Assembly (NCBI GenBank): GCA_026398275.1
Contig: JAPLTF010000032.1
Coordinates: forward strand, 62,001-126,000
Direction: 5' to 3'
Source: Verrucomicrobiota bacterium
Lineage (GTDB): Bacteria > Verrucomicrobiota > Verrucomicrobiia > Chthoniobacterales > Terrimicrobiaceae
DNA length: 64,000 nt
The notes under the pieces were generated by a model. The model made no database searches, was not told the DNA's origin, and saw nothing but the letters and a program-made list of their open reading frames with translations. A program made the translations under genes and the position numbers. Below are positions 35,581 through 44,835 of the stretch, piece by piece (the stretch's first letter is position 1; each line of letters starts with the position of its first letter).

Positions 35581-36357
35581 ATGAAAAAGCTACAAAACAA
35601 AGTGATTCTTGTGACAGGCGCATCAAAAGGCATCGGCCTGGGTTGTGCCTTAACATGCATTCGGCACGGAGCCAAGGTTGGCATCCTCGCCCGTGCCTCT
35701 GCGCTGGCAGGGCCTGCGATTGAAAGCGCCGGATTTTCACTCGAAACCGATGTGTATATGGTCGATTGCGATGTCAGGCTGGCAGACAGCATGGAATCGG
35801 CCATTCGTGATGTGGTCCACCATTTTGGACGGCTTGACGGCATCATTAACAACGCGGGCTGGCACCCTCCGGCCATGACGATCGAAGAGACGTCCCTTGA
35901 AGATTTTGAAGATTTGCTTCGCCTCAATCTTACGAGCACATTTCTTGGCTGCAAACTGGCTGTCCCGCATCTTCGGAAGACCCGCGGCGCGATCGTAAAC
36001 ATGTCGAGCGAAGTGGGATTGATCGGACAAGCTGCCGCTCCCTCCTACGTGACGACAAAGGCGGGTCAAATCGGATTGACTCATGCCCTCGCCCTTGATC
36101 TTGCGCCGGCGGGAGTGCGAGTGAATGCCGTATGCCCTGCGGGGGTGATGACGCCACTGATGGAGGATTGGGCAGCCTCCCAATATGATCCTGCCGCCGC
36201 CCTTCAGATGGTGGATTCGTGGCATCCTTTGGGCCGCATGGCGACATCAGAGGAAATTGGCGAGGTTTGTGCCTTTTTGCTCTCCGCGGAAGCCTCCTTC
36301 ATCACAGGCCAAGCAATTTGTCCCGATGGAGGGGCGGCTCTTGGCTACCGCAGATAA
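35581..36357 (+). CDS. Short-chain dehydrogenase/reductase
   Basis: A 258-residue classical SDR. The Rossmann motif is TGASKGIG, then NNAG, the catalytic Ser in NMSSEVG, and the YVTTK version of YxxxK, followed by VRVNAVCPAGVMTP and a C-terminal ITGQAICPDGGAALG. It could oxidise the sugar (for example L-fucose to its lactone), the step before the divergent lactonase; this is inferred from context only. It starts 2 bases after the Ldh_2 stop. Confidence 0.92.
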   Translation: MKKLQNKVILVTGASKGIGLGCALTCIRHGAKVGILARASALAGPAIESAGFSLETDVYMVDCDVRLADSMESAIRDVVHHFGRLDGIINNAGWHPPAMTIEETSLEDFEDLLRLNLTSTFLGCKLAVPHLRKTRGAIVNMSSEVGLIGQAAAPSYVTTKAGQIGLTHALALDLAPAGVRVNAVCPAGVMTPLMEDWAASQYDPAAALQMVDSWHPLGRMATSEEIGEVCAFLLSAEASFITGQAICPDGGAALGYRR

Positions 36358-36566
36358 GCTCCCAACGGGTGCAGCATTTCTTCGACCTCCTTCATGGCAA
36401 AGCAGTAACTTTGAACATTTGAGGCTTTGATCATTTTCAGAACTCCCATCCAAGCGGGCGGGGGCTCGAATTCACCAAGGCTGGATCACAATGAGCCACC
36501 CCGGCATGGTAAGGAATCTGATTTGTGATAGATAATAAAATATTAGGGTGACCTCTTCGGCTTGTG

Positions 36567-37443
36567 TTATTTCTCTTGGTGCGCTCCCTGCCGCCGCGAA
36601 AGATACTCTGCATATTTGCTGGGAGGGATTCCTTCGAGTTTTTTGAACAGACGTGAAAAGTGAAATTCGGAAGAAAACCCCAACCGTACGGCACATTCCT
36701 TGACGCTGGTTCCTTCCGCAAGCAGCAAGCTTTTTGCAACCTGCAGCTTCATTCTTCGGATCGTCCGACTCGGGGTCTCTCCTGCAATGCGTGGATACGA
36801 GCGCGCGAATGTCGGGAGACTCATCTTCATATGAGAGGCAAGATCCTCCACGCCCAAAGGCTCGGTAATGTGCTCTTTCACGAAAGCTTCGACCTGTTGC
36901 ACAAGATCACGCTTGCCTGCCCGATTCACCGCGCGGACCTCGCGCGTTGTTGGACCGACTCGAGGGGCCGCAAGCAGCATTCCCAGCAGTTCCAGCATTA
37001 CCGCATGCCCGAAGAGCTCGAAGCTGGGGCTGCGACGGAAGACGAGATCTCCGAGACGCTGAAGGCGGGTGCCGATCTGGCCATCCGGGTCGAGGAAGTG
37101 GCACCACCCGCGCGCGCCCACAAGCCGATGGAGCTTTGCCTCAAGATCCTCCCATGCGGAAAAGACCATGAACGACTCATGGATCGAATCTCCGGCGCTC
37201 TGCAGTTCATGGTAGCGGCACGTCGGCGCATACAAGGCCACGATTCCACTGAGACGGGTGAAAATTTTGCCTTTTCCTATGCGTTTGCTGTTGCCTGCCT
37301 TGGTTGATCTGGTCGACGACCCAACAGGAGCTGTGCGGATGCACCCATCTGGACGTCTTAAAATGCGCCACCCCGGTGTGAGCCAGTTCCAGAACGGCCT
37401 TGGGAAGTTTATCAGTCCGGGAAACACCAGCCGCAATTGCCAT
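36567..37443 (-). pseudogene. AraC-family regulator with probable frameshift
   Basis: The C-terminal two thirds are a good AraC regulator (VEDLASHMKMSLPTFARSYPRIAGETPSRTIRR and GFSSEFHFSRLFKKLEGIPPSKY). The plausible N-terminus lies in another frame: an ATG at 37443 opens MAIAAGVSRTDKLPKAVL..HPHSSCWVVDQINQGRQQQTH, the usual start of such cupin-type sensor domains. The frame then changes near 37275-37290 to IGKGKIFTRLSGIVALYAP, which continues into the DNA-binding domain. A one-base indel explains both parts. Either the regulator is broken, or the assembly has an error. It is divergent from the DegT gene. Confidence 0.7.
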
Positions 37444-37568
37444 GACGTGTGATAGAAAATGATATGGGAATGATGCTTTTCGCCATTCTTCCGGCCTGTG
37501 TCAACACAGATGATGCACACAGATGATGCGGATGTCGAATCACCGCAACCCAACTCAACATACGAAAA

Positions 37569-38894
37569 ATGACAGCGACTCTGAATCCAAATAAAGTCAA
37601 ACTGCCGGGAATCGCCGGTGGCGAAATCCCAAGGACTTTCTCCCCTGCGCTGCGTGACGCCCGCCCAAAAGTGGGAGTTGAGGAATTTCTCTCGATCGCT
37701 GAAAGGTTCGGCTTCAACCCGCAGGCGATGGAGCGGCTTGCAGCTGCGGTCTCTGACAGCGACCTGCCAGAGGGAGGCCCTCATCTCGGACGATACTACG
37801 GGAGTCCCAAACCGATCAAAGGCGAGCAGTTCGAAGAACTGGCCCTTAAGACATTCGGTGTCAAATATGCCTTCGCCGTGAGTTCCGGCACGGCGGCGTT
37901 GCACTGCGCAATGGTCGGGGCCGGCGCTGCTCCGGGTACGGAAGTCATTTGTGCGGCGACCGGCTTCATCGCCACCGCACTGGCGGCTGGCATGGCGGGG
38001 GCGACGCCCGTGTTTTGCGATGTGGACGAATCGCTTCAAATGAACCCTTTGCTTCTCGAAAACCTTATCACACCCAAGACGGTTGCAATCGCACCAACCC
38101 ACCACTGGGGAAGTGTTTGCGATATGGATCCCATCCTCGATATTGCCAGGAAGCACGGTCTGAAAGTGATCGAAGATTGCGCCCAATCTCCCGGGGCAAC
38201 TTACAAGGGACGCCTCGTGGGGTCGCTAGGGGATTTCGGCTGCTTCAGCATTTCGTGCTACAAAATCATCGGAGGCGGCGAGGGCGGCATGGTCGTCACA
38301 AATAATGAGTGATCATTCGACAGGGTGCGCCAAATGGCCGAGGGAGGAGGGCTCTGGCGTCCCGATCGCTGCGCGCCAGAGCGCTATGAGGGGGAACTCT
38401 TTGTCGGCGGGAACTTCCGTCTTTCGGAGCTCGAATCTGCAGTCAATGTGGTCCAACTTCGAAAACTCCCGGAAATCGTAGCCCGGCATCGTGCCGTTTG
38501 GCGGAATATTCGTGCCCGTTTGGGCTCCTACAAGGAAATAACCTGGCAGAAAAGCAACGACCCTGAGGGCGACATCGGCTACATGTTTCGATTTTTTCCG
38601 GCCAGCGATGAACTTGGATGCCAGCTTTGCGAAGCCCTCGTTGCCATGGGACTTTCTGCGGGGTATCGCGGACAAAATGCCCGCCCCGACTGGCATGTTC
38701 AACGTGATATGTTCCCGCTCTTCCGCGCTTTCCCGGAACTCAACCGGGACGATATCTGCCCGGTTGGATCGGACCTCTTTGACCGCCGCGTTACCATCGA
38801 CCTCAACCAGTGGTGGACGCCCGAAGATTGCGAGCTGTTCGCATTCTGCATCAATGACGTGCTTTCCACATACTGCACCCGCATGGACACATGA
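37569..38894 (+). pseudogene. DegT/DnrJ/EryC1-family aminotransferase interrupted by in-frame TGA
   Basis: PLP-dependent sugar aminotransferase or dehydratase. Part one (37569-38309) has AVSSGTAALHC, DCAQSPGATYKG and the Lys loop GCFSISCYKIIGGGEGG. It ends in NNE-TGA at 38310-38312. The same frame then continues SFDRVRQMAEGGGLWR and GGNFRLSELESAV through to the natural C-terminus at 38894. Total length (about 441 codons) fits the family. A single nonsense change (for example from TGG or CGA) is the simplest reading. A second start (GTG at 38325) could yield the C-terminal half alone. Upstream is the divergent AraC gene. Confidence 0.85.
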
Positions 38895-38956
38895 CCGCTT
38901 TCATTCCACCCCATAACACCGACGGCCACGCTGCCCGGATGCTTGCCGCAATATGA
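38891..38956 (+). pseudogene. 21-codon relic between two ATGA overlaps
   Basis: An ATG inside the DegT stop (ATGA at 38891) opens MTAFIPPHNTDGHAARMLAAI, and its own TGA overlaps the ATG of the following isomerase (ATGA at 38953). Perfect overlaps on both sides suggest a coupled gene stood here and lost its middle by deletion. It may still be translated as a coupling peptide. Confidence 0.4.
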
Positions 38957-39738
38957 TCCAAACTGATATTCTAATTGATACGCTTTTCCTTGATATCCCT
39001 ATACAGAAGCGTGTGGCCCATGTTGCGGGGTGCGGGTTCAAGTGCATCGAGACTTGGGCAGGAAATGATGATGCTGCCCTTAACATAATCGCCTCGGAGT
39101 GCAGACAGTCCGGCGTCGAGCTCGTAAGCGTCGTCCTGGTCTCGGGCAATCAGGAGGATCTTGTGCCAATCCGTGGTGAAAACCTTCAACGCTTTGTTGA
39201 CTTGGTCGATCGACGAACGGATTTTGCTTTGGCCGCAGGTTGCACCCAAGGGATTATCACGACCGGGCAGTCTGTCGTTAGGCGGAGCTATCAGGAGCAG
39301 CGTTCAGCCTTGGTGGATGCGCTGTGCGCCGCAGGTGCCATCGCCGCATCAAAGAGCTTCCGTCTCAACTTGGAGCCATTGAATACCGAAGTTGATCACC
39401 CCGGCTATTTCCTCGATGACCCGTTCGAGAGTGCGGCGATCATAAAAGAAGTCGGCCTCGCGAGCGTGCGGCTTCTATATGACATTTATCATATGGGAAT
39501 CATGAGCGGGAACCAAACTTCCTTTATTGAGAATAATATCAGCCTGATCGGCCATTTCCATGCGGCCGGACTTCCGGGCAGACATGAACTTTTTGAAAGT
39601 GAGACGGACTACAGGTTCTTGCTCAAGCGGATCCAGGCAGCGGGGTACAATGGATATTTTGGCCTCGAATACCTGCCTCTGATGGATAGCAAAGCGAGCC
39701 TTGAAAAAACTGCGATTTATCTGTGCGAATTCAAATGA
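38953..39738 (+). CDS. Xylose isomerase-like TIM barrel (hydroxypyruvate isomerase-like)
   Basis: A 261-residue barrel with KRVAHVAGCGFKCIETWAG, SFRLNLEPLNTEVDHPGYFLD (Glu and His ligands), SVRLLYDIYHMGIMSG (Asp ligand) and YNGYFGLEYLP near the C-terminus. The LNTEVDHPGY..LYDIYH pattern is that of hydroxypyruvate isomerase (Hyi-like) proteins. It is cytoplasmic and translationally coupled to the DegT region through ATGA overlaps. Confidence 0.87.
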   Translation: MIQTDILIDTLFLDIPIQKRVAHVAGCGFKCIETWAGNDDAALNIIASECRQSGVELVSVVLVSGNQEDLVPIRGENLQRFVDLVDRRTDFALAAGCTQGIITTGQSVVRRSYQEQRSALVDALCAAGAIAASKSFRLNLEPLNTEVDHPGYFLDDPFESAAIIKEVGLASVRLLYDIYHMGIMSGNQTSFIENNISLIGHFHAAGLPGRHELFESETDYRFLLKRIQAAGYNGYFGLEYLPLMDSKASLEKTAIYLCEFK

Positions 39739-39749
39739 AGCCCGTGTCG

Positions 39750-39830
39750 TCCATGAAAAGCCGCAGCCCGGTGCGGACGTCTTCGATCTGATTGAACAGA
39801 CTGCCGGGCATGGAAAGCATAAACATGTAT
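39750..39830 (-). pseudogene. Fragment of an esterase gene related to the one at 3300-4073
   Basis: Read on the minus strand, this stretch encodes LFNQIEDVRTGLRLFMDD, almost identical to LFNQIEDVRTGLQFFLDD of the 3300-4073 esterase; the DNA is also clearly alike. Flanking sequence shows only traces of similarity and no complete gene, so this is a degraded partial copy. Confidence 0.7.
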
Positions 39831-39931
39831 CCGTCACGCGTGCCATCCATGCGGCTGCAATGCTCTTTGTGAATTCTGGCCGCCGACCCAATACGCAATG
39901 GAATGGGAAGACCGCACCCCCTGCCACAGCC

Positions 39932-41662
39932 TCAAGGCTCCCTTCGGATTCGCAATAGCACGCTGCCACGCTCTCCGCGCACGGCAACCTCCACACCTTC
40001 GGCGGGCACCTCCCCGCCGATTTGGATCTCAATCGAGTCCGATTGCTCGATGACCTCGAACTTCTTTCCACACAACTCTCTGGGAAAAGGCAGGACGGTT
40101 TTTTCCACAGGACGGTGAAAATCGGCGTAAAGGATGTAGTCCCCATCCTGCATGTGTCCGTAAAGGCAAGTGGCCTCGGGATGAGAACGGGGGTCAAAAT
40201 ACTGGCGGTAGGCAAGGCACTCGAAATCGTCGCCCGCCGTGACAGTCCCCGCCTTCCCGTCAACTGCCGCAGGGTAGGTTTTTCGGGTGGTATGAATAAA
40301 GAGCGGGGAGCCGGTTTTTGCCGCCCGCACGGCCGGTTTCGTGGTGCCGCGAAAGAGCGAATATCCCATTGCAAAGCCCACTTGTTTTTCACCTTCCTGC
40401 AGAATCTGAATGAAGCGGTCCGGAAGGTCCGCCACATCCGCTATGTTGCCGCGTTCAAAAGAAAATATCAGAGGTTCCGCCGGCCGCTCGGACAGGTTCT
40501 GCAGCCCCCGGAAATCGTAATCCCTGCCGCCCGCGGCGAAGGGAAGCGTTTTTGGAATGTAGCTCAGAAGGCGGCTTGCCTCCCCGGCATGAAGTGGTGT
40601 GGCCTGGATGAACCCCATGTATCCAAGATCGACATCGCGCAGGGCGGTGGCACGGTGCAAAATCTCACAGGCCCCACCGGGCTGAAAACGATAGACAATG
40701 CGGTTGTTCAGCACCGCGTCCAGTTCACCGGCCACGAAGTTAATTTTCCGCCCCGGTGCTGCTTTGACTGCCTCAAGAACGGAATCCGGGGCAATGATAT
40801 CATATTCCTCCACAACTTCGAAGTTTCTGCACGGTGTGGAAACACCATCTTCGAGCGGCCTGCCGTCTGCCAAAAACTGCTGCGATCGAATCCGGCAGGC
40901 GGGAGTCAGTTGAACCAAATCCCCGGCCTGCACTGGCAAAATCCGCCCGGTCGTTTCATCGGTTAATACCTTCCCGGCGATGGACCTTGTGAATTTCCAT
41001 CTTGGAAAGGTGCCGGAATTTTCGGAAAGCAGATGCACGATGTTCCCGTCCTTGATCTCCAGGAGATAGAAGGAAATCCCGGCGTCATCCTTCCAGACAG
41101 AACCCAGATCACCCTCCCTCAAGCCGTGCGCGGGACTGGTTGCCTGGATGAGGTCGCTGGCCCCGTGATTGGCCCCGATGTAGGTGCCGTTAAGGTTCCA
41201 GGGCGTCGCATCGTCGAACGCCGCGTGGAAGGCCCACTTTCCCTCAGCCATCCGGGAAACATCCATGGGGGTCTCTGCGGACACGAGGAAGGTCTCGCCG
41301 AATATGACCTGTCCGTTTGCCGGGCCGATATGGAGCGGAATTACTACATCTTCGAGGCGGGACAACGTGCTCCGAACGTAAACAACCGCCCCCTCCCTGC
41401 TCACCGCAAGCCCGCCGCGATCCGGAAAAACGGAATCTGTTGCGCTGGCGATACAAATGCCGGGGACCATCGTCAAGACATAGCCCGCGATACCCAAAAA
41501 GCAAGACACCTGCCGGTTGCGGGGATCGAGTGCACTGTGGAAGCTGAAGGAGCAGATCGATTCACTGAATTTCACGGGCCGAATCCTGAACCAGCCATGA
41601 GGATCAGTAAATTGCCACGCGCATCTATAGCCGCGGACGAATCCACCGAAAATCTTCCGCAC
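39932..41662 (-). CDS. Unknown protein, possibly exported
   Basis: Up to 576 residues, no family recognised. The body is beta-rich with repeated strand-turn units (GKWAFHAAFDDATPWNLNGTYIGANHGASD, YDFRGLQNLSERPAEPLIFSFERG, YGHMQDGDYILYADFHRP). The true start is unclear. A GTG at 41509 would place a hydrophobic stretch (CFLGIAGYVLTMVPGICIASA) directly at the N-terminus as a signal peptide, whereas the longer form has a charged region before it. It lies on the opposite strand to its left and right neighbours, apparently monocistronic. Confidence 0.65.
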   Translation of the reverse strand: MRKIFGGFVRGYRCAWQFTDPHGWFRIRPVKFSESICSFSFHSALDPRNRQVSCFLGIAGYVLTMVPGICIASATDSVFPDRGGLAVSREGAVVYVRSTLSRLEDVVIPLHIGPANGQVIFGETFLVSAETPMDVSRMAEGKWAFHAAFDDATPWNLNGTYIGANHGASDLIQATSPAHGLREGDLGSVWKDDAGISFYLLEIKDGNIVHLLSENSGTFPRWKFTRSIAGKVLTDETTGRILPVQAGDLVQLTPACRIRSQQFLADGRPLEDGVSTPCRNFEVVEEYDIIAPDSVLEAVKAAPGRKINFVAGELDAVLNNRIVYRFQPGGACEILHRATALRDVDLGYMGFIQATPLHAGEASRLLSYIPKTLPFAAGGRDYDFRGLQNLSERPAEPLIFSFERGNIADVADLPDRFIQILQEGEKQVGFAMGYSLFRGTTKPAVRAAKTGSPLFIHTTRKTYPAAVDGKAGTVTAGDDFECLAYRQYFDPRSHPEATCLYGHMQDGDYILYADFHRPVEKTVLPFPRELCGKKFEVIEQSDSIEIQIGGEVPAEGVEVAVRGERGSVLLRIRREP

Positions 41663-41770
41663 TCAGCGTATAGCTGGTGAAGGGATCGCCCCAATTCGCC
41701 GGTAGCCCGTTGGAGGATGGCCTCCGGCGATTGGCCCGACGCCCGCTGCACAGTCATCATCAAACCTTGA

Positions 41771-41998
41771 AACCCCGTCCAAGACTCGTTTTATTGGAAG
41801 GCCCGCTATGGCAGCCACCCGGATGTGCGGGAACCCATCACCCTTCTCCCCAACGTCGAAGACAGATTCCAGGCCGACCTCTCGGCCTGCCCGGACAACT
41901 TTGTCTATCTGGCCAACTGCCAGCCCCGCCTGCAGGCCGCTTGCCCTTGGGGGTTGCCGGTGCCGCCGAGCCCGATGGGGCTCTTGTCCATTGGTTTA
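41771..41998 (+). pseudogene. Possible gene fragment of unknown origin
   Basis: A forward frame between two leftward genes reads SFYWKARYGSHPDVREPI then LPNVEDRFQADLSACPDNF and YLANCQPRLQ, which looks more protein-like than the competing frames. It begins after an in-frame stop and runs into antisense sequence of the NagB-like gene, so it has neither proper start nor end. Confidence 0.3.
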
Positions 41999-42952
41999 AT
42001 AACCGGCGTACCAATGTGGCTCGATATTGGCTGCGGCAGACTCGGAGATGTAAAAATCCGTGGGCACGGTCTGAAGAATCGAAGCGGGGACATCCGGGGT
42101 GACCGGCCCGTGGGCGATCAGTCGTGTCATGAGGCGTTGCCAGGAGGAGAAGGTTCCCATGGTGCACAGCGAGTTGATGTCCATCCGGTATTTCGCGCCA
42201 AGGACGTCGGCAGGTCCGATGGTGGCGGCCTTGGGCGGCACGGCCGCCACATCACCGCTGAAACCAAAGCACCCGTGCAGCGAGTTCTGGGCAATGGTCA
42301 GAGGATGCAGATCCACAACTCTGGCTCCCTGATGCTTGAATTCCTCAAGATCCCGGGACCACTGCGGGGCATGCGGATCGATAAACGCGATGTGCCCGGC
42401 CCAGCCCGAGCCGCTGTGGCAGGCATCAGCACCGCCACGATCGGCGAGCATTTTGCTGTAGTCTCCGATGTTCTTGTTGCTGGGAGAAACAAACTGCCCC
42501 AACGGTGGCCGCAACTTCTCTTCAATTTCGTAGTAGAAATATTTGAGCATGGCCGAACGAAAACTCAGGTCGTAAGACTCGGTCGCAATGTTGCCCGCCT
42601 CATCCGCCCATTCATCCATTGCAAATACCCACAACCCGGAGCAGTTGAGCTGGAAGCGGTTGATCATGCGCGCGAGATTCACGTAGCCGGGGTTGGGGTT
42701 GCCCAGAATGAAAGAAACCTCCCTCCCCTCATCCATCGCCGTTTTCAGCCGGTAGAACCGATCGATCAACGGGATCATCCCGATTTCATAGTCGCGGACG
42801 ACGCGGATGCGGAACTCGGGGTTCGGGTGCCGATCGATGTCCTCCCGCCTGATTCGGCGGACGCGATCGAGGACCTCGCGGTCGCGGAAGGGGACAACTT
42901 CGTGCGGCTCAAATTGAAATTTGTTCATCTCGGGCTTTTGGGATGGCTTCAT
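41996..42952 (-). CDS. Glucosamine-6-phosphate deaminase-like protein (NagB family)
   Basis: A 318-residue protein of the NagB/RpiA-like sugar isomerase fold. Characteristic segments are FVFAMDEWAD-type WVFAMDEWADEAG, and GSGWAGHIAFIDPH, which corresponds to G..G.GHIAFNEP of NagB. The usual Asn is Ile and Glu is Asp there, so the substrate may differ. The family converts glucosamine-6-phosphate to fructose-6-phosphate plus ammonia, or isomerises related amino sugars. Several Met codons near the start allow 42928 or 42952. It is divergent from the ceramidase-like gene. Confidence 0.83.
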   Translation of the reverse strand: MKPSQKPEMNKFQFEPHEVVPFRDREVLDRVRRIRREDIDRHPNPEFRIRVVRDYEIGMIPLIDRFYRLKTAMDEGREVSFILGNPNPGYVNLARMINRFQLNCSGLWVFAMDEWADEAGNIATESYDLSFRSAMLKYFYYEIEEKLRPPLGQFVSPSNKNIGDYSKMLADRGGADACHSGSGWAGHIAFIDPHAPQWSRDLEEFKHQGARVVDLHPLTIAQNSLHGCFGFSGDVAAVPPKAATIGPADVLGAKYRMDINSLCTMGTFSSWQRLMTRLIAHGPVTPDVPASILQTVPTDFYISESAAANIEPHWYAGY

Positions 42953-43232
42953 TGTGATAGAAAACTCGTTCGAAACTATTCTGGTCGTGCCGGTAAACGG
43001 TGATCAGACGACAGGCACCGCCTGCCGCGACGAAAACAAGTCGCGCTCCACAAGAACCGGTGTCAGCTTTTCGCCGGATTTGATGGCTCCAGAGCGAATC
43101 TGCCCGGCCAAGCCAGCCGCCAGGCGAAGGTAGGCGACAACGGCCAACGGCACGGATTTAATGACTTGCCCCACAGTTTGCAATTGTTACAACATATTGG
43201 GAACCGACGTCAATTCATTCCTCGCTGCCACC

Positions 43233-44558
43233 ATGAAGATCCAAGCCGGGGCCAGTGCCTCTGTCATTACTCCGAGAACTGTTCAATTCCTTGATGGGTA
43301 TCCGCATGCGGAGCGCTTCTCCGACGGGGTTGACACCGACTTGTTCACCTCCGCCCTGTTTCTGACTGATGGGAGCAGCCGATGGTTGATTATCGGGAAT
43401 GATCTTCTTTTTTTGGATAAAGGGCAGATCCGGTTTCTTCGAGAACGGATTGCGGCCGGCACGGGCATTCCAGCCGACAACATCATGGTCAGCAGCACTC
43501 ATACCCACTCGGCTCCGCTGTGCCGGACGAAATATCCGATATTTGCGGGGGATGCCGCGCCTCCTGCCGATCAGGAGTTCATCGAATGGATGCTTGGGCG
43601 GATCGTGGACAATGCAGTCGCGGCGACCAAGAACCCGCAGGATGCGGAAATCGGGCGCGGATTTGGCGACAGTTCCGAGGTGGGAGGAAACCGGCGCGAT
43701 CCGTCGGGCCCAAGCCACCCATGCGTCCCTGTCCTCTTGATCCGACACGCGGGGAACTGCAAACCGATTGCGCTAATGCTCGTCGTGAGCGTCCATCCGA
43801 CCGTCCTTCATGAAGATTCCAGATTGTTCAGCGGAGATTTTCCGGGGCATGCCCGACTGCGCCTCCAGGAAGCGCTCGGTGATATCCCTGTCATTTTCCA
43901 CAATGGCGCCAGCGGCGACCAATCGCCACGCCACATCGCGCGTTCAAACACTCCGGACGAGGCGCGCCGCCTGGGGTTCCTGCTGGCTGGCAGCGTTCTT
44001 CAGGGAATCCCCGCGATGGAATATGAATCCTCGATCAATCTGAATGGCACCAGCCGCTCGGTTGACCTGCCAATCAGAAAATTTGCCAATGTGGCCGACG
44101 CAGAGCGGCGCGAGCGCGAGGTCTTTCGACGCTTTGAGAAAATGCGTGCGGGCAACGCAGACCGCGCCGCGACCCGCACGGCAGAATGCGACTGGTTCGG
44201 TGCCGAGCGTCACTTCCAGTTTGCGAAGCTGCAGGCCTCAGGTGAACTGGAGAAGAGGTCCCGTGAAGTGGCACTTCCGGCAGAGATCCAAATCCTTCGA
44301 ATCGGCGAATGGATCTTTGTTGCGTGGCCCGGCGAGGTTTTTGTCGAGTTTGCATTGAAGCTAAGGGAAGAAAGGCCCGACGTTTTTGTCATCACCTGTG
44401 CCAACGGGACAACCCAGGGTTACTTGGTGACAAAGGAGGCTGCCGAAGAGGGCGGCTACGAAGCCAGCGGCTCCACATTCCAATCACCGGAAAGCCCCCG
44501 GATCCTCCTGGAAACCACTCTGGAGATGCTTAAAGATCCCGCAATGTGCGCTCGTTGA
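43233..44558 (+). CDS. Neutral/alkaline ceramidase-like hydrolase
   Basis: A 441-residue protein resembling the N-terminal catalytic domain of neutral ceramidases, without signal peptide. Segments include AGASASVITPR at the start, NIMVSSTHTHSAP (metal-binding His pair), VVSVHPTVLHEDSRLFSGDFPG, FHNGASGDQSPR (nucleophile Ser region), WPGEVFVEFALKLR and the late CANGTTQGYLVT. In Verrucomicrobiota and Planctomycetota such shorter forms are common in carbohydrate clusters, so amide or ester cleavage of another substrate is possible. The ATG at 43233 was chosen over an upstream frame extension. Confidence 0.85.
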   Translation: MKIQAGASASVITPRTVQFLDGYPHAERFSDGVDTDLFTSALFLTDGSSRWLIIGNDLLFLDKGQIRFLRERIAAGTGIPADNIMVSSTHTHSAPLCRTKYPIFAGDAAPPADQEFIEWMLGRIVDNAVAATKNPQDAEIGRGFGDSSEVGGNRRDPSGPSHPCVPVLLIRHAGNCKPIALMLVVSVHPTVLHEDSRLFSGDFPGHARLRLQEALGDIPVIFHNGASGDQSPRHIARSNTPDEARRLGFLLAGSVLQGIPAMEYESSINLNGTSRSVDLPIRKFANVADAERREREVFRRFEKMRAGNADRAATRTAECDWFGAERHFQFAKLQASGELEKRSREVALPAEIQILRIGEWIFVAWPGEVFVEFALKLREERPDVFVITCANGTTQGYLVTKEAAEEGGYEASGSTFQSPESPRILLETTLEMLKDPAMCAR

Positions 44559-44681
44559 GCACTTGAGGACTTATCTGATCTCCCTCAGGGAATGCTCGTG
44601 GGAAATTTCGAACTTCCTACCCAGGCTAGCCTGAAGTTCCCAAAGCAAAAACGCCTCATTTTTCGGCCTCAAAACCCCCTT

Positions 44682-44716
44682 TTCGATGTAAAGTTGGGCC
44701 TCTGCTTTACATCGAA
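44682..44716. repeat. 12-bp perfect inverted repeat, 11-base loop
   Basis: TTCGATGTAAAG at 44682-44693 pairs perfectly with CTTTACATCGAA at 44705-44716. There is no T-run on either side, so it is not a standard intrinsic terminator. Confidence 0.7.
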
Positions 44717-44794
44717 TCGGTGGAAAGTGGCGTGACGAAAGCCGGAATTTCACTCCGCCAGGCAAACAAGAAAATCCTTGTGCCGCGACTGTGC

Positions 44795-44835
44795 CCACAT
44801 CGGCGTGGTGGCGACACGTCACCATGCCGATGTGG
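44795..44835. repeat. 16-bp inverted repeat with one G-T pair, 9-base loop
   Basis: CCACATCGGCGTGGTG at 44795-44810 pairs with CACCATGCCGATGTGG at 44820-44835 (one G-T pair). A stable hairpin in either strand; no adjoining T-run. Confidence 0.7.

Noticed and set aside
37444-38186. N-terminal extension of the AraC frame
   Set aside because: It runs antisense through the DegT gene with no recognisable protein features.
38310-38312. TGA read as selenocysteine
   Set aside because: DegT proteins have no selenocysteine at this place, and no selenocysteine gene or obvious SECIS hairpin is seen; a nonsense change or error is simpler.
41572-41763. 63-codon minus-strand frame upstream of the unknown exported protein
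   Set aside because: It overlaps the start region of 39932-41662 in another frame, has no domain and no clear ribosome-binding site; it could at most be a relic.
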